From the NCBI GenBank assembly GCA_012845835.1, contig JABAKD010000009.1:5457324-5521323 (forward strand): a stretch of 64,000 nt of DNA. The letters are read 5' to 3'. The notes under the pieces were generated by a model. The model was not told the DNA's origin, made no database searches, and saw only the letters and a list, made by a program, of their open reading frames with translations. Positions 14,201 through 26,200 of this stretch are shown piece after piece. A program made the position numbers and the translations under genes. This DNA is from Undaria pinnatifida. Lineage: Eukaryota > Sar > Phaeophyceae > Laminariales > Alariaceae. Every line of letters starts with the position of its first letter. Within the stretch, counting starts at the first letter, position 1.

Positions 14201-17200
14201 TCCTGACCAGACCTGATTCGCTCTGCGATATTTTAGAAAAATCCTGACACGAGCCGCCGGACGGGGTCGTGCTTGACCCATGAAAACTCCTGGAAACAGT
14301 CGCCCATGCCATATGTGCGAAAAAGCAAGGAGTTGTGTCGGTTGTGCTATTGGGTACAGCGCCGATGGTGGCACTCGCATGGCGAGTTCTAGTCATGCCA
14401 AGCGATTTCACCAGCACTGTACCGGCACGGCTACCGCGCTACAAGGAGATATCCACTGTATGTGCCGTGAGATCAAATCAACGTGAGCCCAAAACCGACA
14501 GGATTGATTGAAGACGTGTTACCTTCGGGCAGTTCTTCCCGCTCCCCGTGACGACCCAACACCACTTCGCTTGGAAACCCTGCTCCCAACCGAACGAGCC
14601 GCTCCGCTTCCCCCCCCGCTCCCTCCCCCCCTGCGCACGATCGTACTGACCACGCTGTCGATGTCTTCTGTTACACGCTCGAGAGAGCTTGCAAGGAGAG
14701 GATCGATCTCCGACACCTGTCGCAGCAAGATATTTGGCGACCATCCGCGGTTGAGTGGGTTTTGGATACACCTCATAAACTACGGTACCGGTCCTCTGAG
14801 AGGAAAAAAACGAGATACTGGCTCTAGGTTCGATTTGTTATTTGAGAAAGGATGCGCCCCACACGAACTTCACAGTATAACAGCCGTCGAATTTCTCATT
14901 TCCGCGTAGTTTTTAGGCTTTCGTTCCTTATGGGGCAATTTCTTATGTGAGCTCCGGTAGTGTACCGCATACAGCACAGGGCAGCCGATAAGAAAGACAA
15001 ACATTGATCGATCCAGGCTGGGTTTCCTAGATAGGAACGGGGGTGCGCTTGACACTAGCTTCAGTATAACGGCTCCCAGATTTCTTATACCCCTGCATAC
15101 ACCAGCATCCCTTTCGTTTTCGCCTAATTTTCTTATTATGCGTCCTGTACGCACCTGTGCTGTGCTGCACAATGAAAAAAACTTATCGGGGAAGCGGTGC
15201 TTACCGCGGCTGCGCATCTTGCAGCCGCTCCTCGACTCTCATTACTTTTACTTATTTTTGTGCTTATGATCCTTTCCTGAAGCTTTCCCCACGGCAGTGT
15301 AAGCGGTTTTTCCGATTGACTAGTCGGCCGCAAGCCCTCGCCGCAACAAAGACGCATGCCACCGTGGGTTTGCATCTTTTTTTTTTCATGTGAGGGGCTC
15401 CATTCCTTCCCCCACAACATCGACATCGAGAAAGGATGGAGGCCTAACCCTGCAAACAACCCCATGCCCTCTAGCCAGGTATGCTGATGTAGACCTAACG
15501 ATAAAATTGTCTGGACTGATCGGTGTTTACCTGCTGCCCATCGGTTACTTGCCCGGTGTCCTCGTTTTCTTTCTTAGCTTTCAAGGGTGTTGTTTTTTAA
15601 GGTTCTTAGTTTCGTTTTCGTCCGGTGGCTACGAGTACCAGGAACGCCCTGTCTTGTGATCGCCCGTTTCAAATGGCGTCCCGAAAAGCGTACAATGGGA
15701 CTATCGGTATACTGGGAGATTAATACCAAAACGTGAAGGCAAACATAGGTGCGTAAGCAACGAGGGTAGCTGTGGTACCAGGTATAACATAGAACGATTA
15801 ATCTACTAAATTTTACCAAAAAAAAAACAAGAGAACTGCGTTTTGTGTGGTTCGGAAGAGGGCAAGCACATCACTTCCTCGTTAACAACCACGGCCCCGA
15901 GCTGCTACCCTATTTGCTGGTTGTCTATTACACCCCGGACAATAGTCTACTGAATAGGCCTATTGATCTTACAATAGGTTGGGGTATTGCAAAAAAATAG
16001 ATAGCACTACCCACTAGGCCACGTAGTCACGTGGCTGCTCTGAGAGATATCAAGAATAGAACCAACACATCTACCTGCGCGAGATCAGCAGCTTGGCGTC
16101 GCAGCACGGCGAGGATGGACGGGATCTCGCTCTTGGGTGATTTCCGCAGTCTCTCCACCGAGTCCACGAGCCCCCTCCTTAGCATCGTCTTCCCCTGCTT
16201 GTCGAGAACACTGTTTCAAGGAGAAAAAAACACACACACATTGGACAGATCACGATCTAGATCATCTATAGATGACACATGCTACTAGAAGGTACTAAGG
16301 TATACCACTTTTTGGATAAATCGTGTTCCGGACCACGGGGCTCCTTAAGCCCCAACCCTTGGAAGGTCAGTTTTTGTTTTGCAACATCATACCTGGTAGT
16401 TTTCCTTTTAATTCCTATAGCCCAGATGGGTCTGTTTCGCGGGGTTGCACTTTCAGTTTGCTCTAATGCCGTGTTAAGTCAATGTCAGCTTTTGGGAGAG
16501 GCATATCAATCATTGTTTTAACAAGCTAAGAACCTTGCAGGGCAAAAAAACAATGGCTTGTGTGCACCTTTTTTCACCGTGCGAGTAGCATTGGTCAGAT
16601 AGATCATACATCTTACGATACGTATGACATATTTTGGGCAAGATCTATGCAGTACAGATCCAATGAAGGAAATATGTGCTATTTGAAATAGATCAAAACG
16701 GCTCCCACCCGGCAACGTGATCAATAAGTCCTGCAGATCATATAGACCAGGGATATATATATGCCCTGGAAAGCAGATATTATTAAGGGGGATTTGGCCT
16801 GCCGGATGTGTGAGGTGTTTGGCGGGTAAGCGTGAGGAGGTCTGCTCGAAAAGGAGACGGTCACCAGGCAAACAAACAACAAAGGGTGTGGGGGTCAGCT
16901 TTTTTCCAAGTAAGCGGTTTTCTCGTCAAACTAAAACGCACGTGCGTCTACCTTTTTTTCACGTGGTTTAGATTTTTTGTTTGCCGTTGCTTGTCGAGAA
17001 CGCTGACGTGTCACAAGGAGAAAAATCTACCGGCGACCGGCGGCTTGTGTTAAGAAGACTTGACTTGTCACGATGAGAAACAAAAAAGGTGGTTTCGGCG
17101 GTTAGCCCTACGCAAGCACCTTGCCTAGACAAAACAACTTGGCTTGCCACAAGGAGAAAAACGGATGGCTACGCTGTCTTTGAAACGGTCTCGTGAATAA

Positions 17201-20200
17201 GTGTGTCTCTCGTGGGAAGAGAGGTATGTGCAGCATCACTCCGTTTTGTGCGTTGCCGTACAGCAGAAGGTGCCGAGTGAGCGGACCGCGCATCTCGCCC
17301 TGTTGTCGCGCTCGGAAGTACCAAAAGTGCGGTCGGGTGGTGGTACTATGGCGGAGGTCCACTGTGTCAACACGACGAACCTCCTGCGGTAGGGACTGCT
17401 CTTTTTTAGGGGGGGCCAGACGTTTCTGTCCTTCTGATTGGTTGACCTCTTCGAGTGAGGAACGACCGGTCGGTCTGATACCTTAGTCTGATACCTTCAC
17501 GGGTGTATTTTCTTTAGGACTAGCAAGCACGTAGAAATCTTGGTCAGGCCACACACGAGTGATCGTTGTCTCCGAAGTCATGTTTCGGGTGATGTTGATG
17601 TTGAGCTAGCTCCTCATGTCAGGAGCTCAGTAGAAATTTCTTAGAATCTGCTGCTGCACCCTCTACCGTGGGACGACGCCACGATACACACAACACCATA
17701 TTATACTTGTATATATATGCTTGTATTCCACTGTTTTTACCAATCACAGTTCGGTCCTGCTTGATACGTTGCCCAATGAAAAAAAAACACAAAAATCGAA
17801 GAAAAAAACTAAGCATGTCTACCTTTCAGTCGGAGCTTTCTTATGTTACGACTGTGTTCGGGTGAAGGCTCTGTATCGCGCCTTAGACCAGAGGCCAACA
17901 AAACTTTTCGAAAATATGAAGCTAACTAAAAAACGAATGGGTGTGTGTGTTCCCTCCCCCCATTCTTATATTTTCTATTTCTTTGTTGCTCGTGATGGGG
18001 TCTCCGTGAAATAGGGTTCCGACTACTCCAACGATGGGCAGGCGGTCCACTTTTCCGCCTTACGGCCGTCGTCACGTTGGCCAAAAGCCTACAATCGCCC
18101 AGCCCAGGGTTGTAAGTTGTGGTTTCATTCGCTCAAACACAGTACAGGACCCCTAACGAAATAACAGAGACACTGATTGAATCCAGGCTAGCTTTCCTCT
18201 GTTGGAGAGGGGCCAATACTGCGCTTGGGCTTTTACTGAATCGGATATGTTGAGAGCATGCGCTAAAATGAAGCATTCTACGCTAGAGTCATCCCTTCCG
18301 CGATAGGGGTTGCAGTTGTTGGATTAACTAATAATGAGGAACGAGCGGTAAAGCGGGATACTCTTGCGCGTTTATCCGTCTTAGGGCTACCGTACGGTAG
18401 CGCATAGAAAATGTTGGCCGGGCTTTGCGCGGACGAACGCCTCCGAAGTAATGTTTCGGGTGATGCTGGTGATGATGGTGATGATGTTATCGAGCTAGTT
18501 CCCGGGAGCTCAGAAAATCCTTAGAATCTGCTGCTGCACCCCGACCGCAGGATGACTCGAAAACGAACAACTTATTACGTGTGTAACGGCTCCCGGATTT
18601 CTTGTGCTCTCGCGCAAAATGTAAAACATCGGGCTTGCTTCCTTTCTTGCCGACTGTACCCTGTTTCACTGGCTTATGTTCGCGTAAATGTAAAACATCA
18701 GCCTTTCTTCCTTTCTTCCTGATTATACCCTGTTTCACTGGCTTCAGTACAACGTTTCCCAGACTTCTTGCATTCCCGAAAAATATCAGCGCTTTTCACG
18801 GGTCAGGGTCCGGCCCGCGGGTCGGATCGGGACCCTTTCAAAACCTCGGGGGTCGAGTCGGGTCGGGTCGGGTCGGGTCGGGTCGGGTCGGGTCGGGTCG
18901 GGTCGGGTCGGGTCGGGTCAGGAGATGTCACGGGTCGGGTTGGGTTGGATCAGGAGGTTAACAAACATCATGGGTCGGCTCGAGGGACCCTGACCCGACG
19001 CGACCCCACCCCCCCCACCCGCGAGCAATTATCCGACCCATGAAAAATTCCCGGGTGAAATGCCAGCCTTCCTTGCTAGTTTGTTGATCTGTTTCTTTGC
19101 AAGGTGTTCCAGTACTGCACTGCAGCTGCGCCAACAAAATATCGGTACGAAGCTCTTATCACTAGGCCTCCTTCGGGTCAAACTGGTTACCGCACGACAA
19201 ATTTCACTGGATACACGACGACGCTCATGCCTTTTTCCTCACCCTTCCACTTCTACTCCGCAGAGCAATAGCTCGGTCCTCTCCACGGCCACAGACAAGC
19301 AGGCGTCGTAAACTATTTCAGGACTGCGCATGCCCTGTGTGGGGATGTGCAAGCAAACGGCGTCATGGGGAAGATAACGCAGACGAAACAACTGTGGCAA
19401 AAAACAAATGGCATCTTCTCGTGAAATGTGGGAACGGGGGATAAACGCTAGGCTAATGCGCTTGAAGTACCCCAGTATTTTTTTTTCTTATTTGAGACGA
19501 TGTGCTCAAATAGAACAGAGACAGACAAGAATGCACATACAGTGGTGATATCGCTATAGTACCGGAATGTGCCAGCCAGCACGGCCGGCACTATACAGGA
19601 CACCGGCACTATTTTGAGTAGTGCCGACATTGATACTAGCGTATTGGGTTTCAGTCGTAACGAGGAATTTTACAGGCTTCTGCACTGGCCGTAGGCATTA
19701 TTCAACCTGAACTATGGGGAGATCCCCCACTGTACTAGAGAGATGCTGGGATCTGAACGTTGAAGAATCACGCTCCTAGCGATCGGCTCCGCGTTCCAGC
19801 CTGTTTCAGTTTTTGGCGCCAAATCGTACGACGCGAGCCTTCACTGCGTCATCACCGTCGTAACGGGAGCGTATGCTGCGTTCGCCGCCCTTAACTAGTT
19901 TTACTACCAACGTAAAAGTGGCCACACACTAACTCCAAGTGGTTTGCCCAAGCAAAGGTGGGTTCAGTTCTAAAAGGGGGGTTAAGCGAGCGATACTATG
20001 GAGGGGGGTTGTCTCCCTTTCAAGCGAACAGCTCTTCCCACGTGATTCCGCTCTGCTCGCCCGTTTCAACCCCTGGTGCGTGCTACAGCAGTATGGGGTA
20101 CTGTACCCTTTTCAGTCCAAAATACTTTCTCACGCGCCTCTTCAACTCACGCGCGCTAGGTACCATGAAGGCACGTTATGGCCAAACGCTTTCTGATTTC

Positions 20201-23200
20201 GGATGCGGGAGGGGGACGGGTGGGGGTGGGAGGGGATCGTTCTGCTCGCCCGTTTTACCTCCGGGGTTTGCGACAATAGGGGCAATGTACCCTTTTTTGG
20301 CCAAGCTCTTTTATTGCTCGCGGGGCTCTTCAACTGACGAGTGCTACCATAGCGGAGGCACGTTGTGGTCAAACACGTTTTTCTGATTTTTCGGGAGCCT
20401 CCTAGCGGACGTGCTACCCCGAAAGTCGCTGGGATGCCGTTCTGTGCGACACAAGATTTCTTCGTTTCTTTACCTAGGCCAGAAGGTTGTTGATCGAGGC
20501 AAGCTTATACGCTTTTTCTTCTGGAGCAGGTTTTGGGCTCGGCGTTCACCTCCTCAGATTCGAAGCCTAAGAAAAACGTGTGTTTGCACCTCGTACCTTA
20601 AATCGACGTCTTCAGCTTAGGAACCGCTCCAAAACATTTAGAAGGATGCTTGTCTTTTACAACGTTCCTCATGAAAAACTTGAAAGCTATGGGATTTTTC
20701 ATAGGATTAAGCGTGCCAAGTTTTTTTTTCATCGAAATTTGATTTTGAGCGAGGTATAGTGATCCTCATGTATAGAGCCTCAGAAGAGGTAGAGCTTCTC
20801 GAGTGAGGAGCCCCAGAAAAAGTACATATAGTGATCCTAAAATATGAGGAGCCTCAGAAAAGGTACAGAGCTCCTCAAGTGAGGAGCCTATAAAAGGCGC
20901 ATATGTATTGATCCTCAAGCGAGGAGCCTCAGAAAAAGTACATATATTTATCCTAAAACATGAGGAGCCTCAGAAAAGGTACAGAGCTCCTCAAGTGAGG
21001 AGCCTATAAAAAGGCGCGTATAAATTGATCCTCAAGCGAGGAGCCTCAGAAAAGGTACAAAGCTCCTCAAGTGAGGAGCCCCAGAAAAGGTATATGTAGT
21101 GATACTCAAGCGAGGAGCCTCAGAAAAGGTACAGAGCTCCTCAAGTGAGGAGCCTCAGGAAAAAAGGTATATGTGTTGGTCCTCAAGCGAGGAGCCTCAG
21201 AAAAGGTACAGAGCAACTCCTCAAGTGAGCCATCCCACGGTTGGGGTGCAGCATCAGTCCTTGAACTCCCAACATGAGGAGCTCAATATCTCACCCGATA
21301 CTACATGACTTCGAAGGCATTCGTTCGCACAACCCGACCAAGCTTCTATGCCTTACTTAGTTCAAACACAATACGTACTCATCGTGAAATACATTGACTA
21401 GCCGCACTTGAGGAGCTCAATCGGACAGGAACATTAGTTAACCCAAAACCTGCAACCCCTACGGTGGGATGGGTCGAGTGAGGAGCCTCAGAAAAGGTAT
21501 AGAGCTCCTCAAGCGAAGAGCCCCAGAAAAAGTATATATAGTGATACTCACGTGAGGAGCCTCTTCAAAAGGTACAGAGCTCCTCAAGTGAGGAGCCTCA
21601 GAAAAGGTGTAGAACTACTCAGGTGAGGAGGTATAGAGTTCCTCAAGTTAGGAGCCTCAGGAAGGTACAAAGACCCTCAAATGAGGAGCCCCAGAAAAGG
21701 TATGTAGTGACCCTCATGTGTGCAGCCTCAGAAAAGGTGCAGAGCATATCCTCAAGTGAGGAGCCTCAGAAAAGGTATACGAGAGCTTCTAGATAGAGAA
21801 GCCGCTGAAACGGCAAAAACGGTGTAGAGCTCCTCAAGGGAGGAGCCTCAGGAATGACATAGAGCCCCTCAAGCGAAGAGCCTCAGAAAAGGTATTAACT
21901 CCCTCCAGCAAGGAGCCTCGGAAAAGTTTTACTCGTAGATATCCTAAAGGGAGGGGCCTCAGAAAAGGAATAGAGCTCCTTAAGTGTGGATCAACAGAGG
22001 TATATAGCTTCTCAAAATAGTGAGCCTCAGAAAAGGTATGTACCTCTTCAGGTGAGGAGCCTCAAAAAAGGTATAGACCATCTAAAGTGGGGGGCCTTAG
22101 GAAAAAAATTGGTGCACCTGCGCCCGTAGCGTACATCCTCTACCTGACCACGTACAAACCTGCACCAACGCCAATAACTCGTTCTTGAGACCACCGGCTT
22201 TCCGCATGAACTCTTCCAGCTCTAGGCTGTGCGCCACAGCCTCCACTTGGCCGCAGCAGCCCTCGAGGTCGGGCTCCGGGGAAAGCGCGCCATAGCTGTG
22301 GAGCTCGGCCCTTAACGCTTCGCGGCGCGCCTCCGATTCCTCCAGCTTAGCGTCGCTGTTATTGATAGAAGTGAGATTCGTAAGACAGGAAATGACGGTA
22401 CAGACAATAAGACTGCTGCCACCGAGGGGGCGGTCGAGGTTAGACTGCCCTCAGAAAAAGAGCCCTCATTCGATATGTTGGGACATTTTCGTCGATACCT
22501 GCCATATGGCGTCGCTAAATTTTTGGTAGCCGAGGAAATTTGGTCGAGGCGGCATGCGGCAGAAACGTACGGTAGCTGAGGAATGTTGCCCCGCGTCGCT
22601 AGTTATGGTGGAAGCGGGATTTCTTCAGGCAGGGTGTGACCGTGGAAGAAGTGATTCAGGAAGGCTTGCCGACGGGGGATGGGGTCGCTGTGTTGGGATA
22701 TTGTCGCAAAGTACTCAAAGGGGTTTTACAAACAACACGGCCTATCCGCTCTGTTTGTCAGGGAAATGGTCGAAAGTTCTGGTTCATTTCCGGCTAATAG
22801 CCAGCGCAGTAAGGCTACGTCTTTGGATTGGTCTGGGCCGGGGGGGGGGAGGGCGGCAGCCAGAACGGAAGGTGTAGGAGCATAAGCGTGACGGCATGGG
22901 TGACGTCGACGAGGTTTTTATTGGCTTACCGAACACGAGCAAGGCCTTCTTGGGTTTCCAAAATGGCGTCGATCTCCTCCTTGTGCAAAGCCGTGTACCG
23001 TTCTCGGAATTCGCTCACGACGGCCGTTGTCAAGCGTGTACCCTTCGTAGGAACAAATGATAACACCGGAAGAGAGAGGCATTTATAATTGTAGATGCCG
23101 TAAATTAAATAACTACGGGAGAAATGTTTTGGGTTTGTTACTTTTTAGGGGGCGACAAAACAGGTATTTTACGCGGTAGCGTTGCCTGTATCCAGTCCAC

Positions 23201-26200
23201 GCTCATCACCGTGGACTCAACGCCCGGCGACGCCCAGCGAAAATAGACCTCCTTCAGAAAAGTGCGTGGATTAGTTCCGCTGTAAGCATCATCGAACTTG
23301 TAGCACGCTGGGGGATCCCACTGTAGCTGACCAGGATTGGATGCTGTGCACTCTTTTTTTTCATGAAACGGTGTGATCAAAATGCGCGTTTGGCCAAAGC
23401 TATGGTCCCCATTTTTCAACACCGCGTTTGAGTCACTCGCACGAGTGAATCTCTACCACACCGAGTAAAAAACGTGAAGGCGACTTGTTTGGCGCAGCGT
23501 GGCTACCTATAAGCATTGCTTCGCGGGTTTAATGCAGCGAAATTACAACCACACGACGAAACACTTTTTTCAAGACCGCAAAAAAATGTATCAGGGGGAT
23601 CACTCGCGCGAGTGATCCCAAACCACTGCCAAAACGAAAAAGTTTCTTCGCTAAGTTTTTCACGAGCACCACAATTCAAGACAGAGTGATGGATGCCCGA
23701 GAGGCTTTGTTCCTGCATGCGGCAGTGCGCCCCGGATGGAGGCTGAGGCGAAGATAAAAAGTCCACCAAAAAACAGTTAAGCGCAAGAGCAAAACAAAAA
23801 CAGACGGCCACGAAGGGGGACGGCGTGTAAGTAAGTGCACTCGTAGCTTTGCAAAAACGGTCAAAATCCCACCTCGTTCGCATCTTTTTCGGCAACCCCG
23901 CGTTCCTTATCAAGAGGTCGGCGTCTGCAGAGATCCCGCAACAAGGCCACCCTTTTCCCGTGCCGTAACGCCTGCCCTTCCTTGAACGCCCTGAACAGGA
24001 GAACGCGCTCCGGCGGGTTCGTGAAGTTTGGCGCGCACAGATCGGAGTGGAATTGGCCCACCGCCCGATCATGCCGTAGCCGCCGCCAGTCATCCCTTCG
24101 TACTTCCCACGCCCTGCCAGACAGCACCGCGGTTTTTGTTTGGGCGTGAAGGTGGAGGGTGGGAAGGCCGACGGGTGGAGTGTGGATGGGTGTAGATGCT
24201 GTGCTCGTCGTGTTTGCATGAGTTGCTTAACTGGTCTGTTCGTTGAACGCATGATCCGAAACGTTTCTGAGTACTGCCTTTTCTTCGAGTAAGTCCTCGG
24301 TTTGGACGGGGGGTGGTGCTTAGCCTTTTAAACGTACGGTTAGGGGGGGGAGGGCGGGGGGCGTACTCCTTCGTTGCTTGCCTTAGGCATTTTCCCATTG
24401 GCCACGATTCCCGTTCGAGACGGAGCACCGTTCCTGCGCCTATTAGAGGCGCTTCCAGCCTTTGGGCGCTCAGTACGTCCCTTCCACGCATTACGTAGTT
24501 TTGTTCGATTACGTTATCTCCTTCGTCTTTGGCCGTCCGTGGCCACCATTCATCTCCCGAGACAGTGGCCGTTTTCTCGCCAGCACGTAATGTGCCAAAC
24601 TTCTCCGTGTCACAAGCGTCTGCTCTCCTCATCTTCATCTCTAGCACATCCCGTTCCTCCTTGTACAGTTCACTTTTTCCCACGCTGGGGGTTCTATTCT
24701 CAACCGGTTGGACGCGGCGGGGTATACTCAGTTTGTGCAAGGCCGTAGTTGTATGAACATAGACCCTCGCATCCCTATTTAATACTATGCGGGGACGAAG
24801 CACAAAGGGTTTTCACCAACCAGGCGGCAGGGGGCGTACTCATTTGTTGCTTGCCTTAGTCATTTGACCATTGACCACGCATCCCGTTCGAGACGGAGGT
24901 GTGGGGGGGGGCATACTCATATATTGCTTGATTTAGTCATTACACCATTGATCATCCATCCCTTTTGAAACGGAATACAACACCCAACTGTACGCCTCTT
25001 CGTTGTACGCACACAAACACATACAAACGAACGCACACACGCACACGCACGCACACACGCACACGCACGCACACACGCACACGCACGCACGCACGCACGC
25101 ACACACGTACACACACGTACACACGCACACGCATACACAGATACACACACCTTCGAACTCCCACCGCAACGGCGAAATCTCTTTTCTCCATCGCAGCGAG
25201 CAGTTCAGCGTGCGCTAGACGATTGCTGATCAGCACCCCATTGAGCTCGGCCACATGTTCCTGGTGGGATTGCCACGGAGCCGGGGTTCCCCGGCGAGGT
25301 TGATCAACACGAGCAAGCGATTACGTTCCATGGTCGGACTATAGATCGAATGGTAAACAGCGGCCACAAAATATAAAGCAAGTTTTTGCTACGATAGCAT
25401 AACAGCGTCATTTTTTTTGTGTCGAACGACGGCTACGGTGGGGAGGTGACTTTGTTTTTTCTTCTTTTTTGGGCCTCCTTCGCAGTGGCTTGGAGTCACT
25501 CGCGCGAGCGATCCCCTCTTCCTTTGCGTTCTTAAGCTTTCCTTGGTGCTACGGTGTTTTTGCGATGTGCATCCGCACCGGAATGCAGGGCCGCTATGCT
25601 GCGCAGAGCGAAAAATAACCCAATTTTTTGTTTTTCGTCGGAGAAGGGAAACAGAGTCACTCGTGCGAGCAGTAGAGCTTACCACTTATTCGAGAAAAAA
25701 AGCTAACGCGCACTGCTGTGCACGAGAACGAAGGGCGTTTCACCCTGCTTTGGTCGGTTGCGTTTCATTGAGGGTTAGGGATAGGGTTAGGGTTATATAT
25801 ATATAACTAAAAGAGCATGTCAACTATTTTCTCGAAAAGCGGTAAGGTACCCTCCGTGCGAGTGGCTCAAACCCGGTAGCGCAATAGGGAGGTATACCAT
25901 AAGACCATCATAACATGCCCCCTACTAGTACCGTAGGCTTGGTCAAGGGCAAGGTGGGGTGCAACCATTGCACTGCCGAGCGTAGGCCACTCTCGCCCAG
26001 TGGTTCTGTCCCTCCCACGAAAACGAACCCACCACGTCAAACAAATGGTTGGCGAACAGCGCCATGCCATGGGCGGTGTATGTCCCGAAACCAACAAAAC
26101 CAAAAGGCTTGGTCCTCGCACACAAACAGAAACAGGGTGGACACTCTCGCGGGTAGCCCTTTTAGACAGGGACCTAGAAATGCTCTCGCTGCCGTAGCCT

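Larger units (their letters stand above)
23431..25868. repeat. Recurrent CACTCGCGCGAGTG palindromes
   Basis: A 24-bp perfect palindrome centred on CGCG lies at 23596-23619. Weaker versions lie at 23431-23450 (CACTCGCACGAGTG), 25493-25515, 25653-25671 and 25853-25868. They lie in introns around coiled-coil exons 4-7, often beside AAAACGAAAAA-type A-rich DNA. Confidence 0.6.

Noticed and set aside
17262-17383. Possible coiled-coil exon reading [13 protein letters not shown] on the minus strand
   Set aside because: It closes phase only if exon 8 ends at 22160 and with a weak CTGCT|GTACGG donor. The small exon at 19312-19243 closes phase with better sites and a more typical sequence, so only one chain can be right.
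20745-22105. CRISPR array
   Set aside because: Units are contiguous diverged tandem repeats with palindromes, not identical repeats with unique spacers, and the host is eukaryotic.
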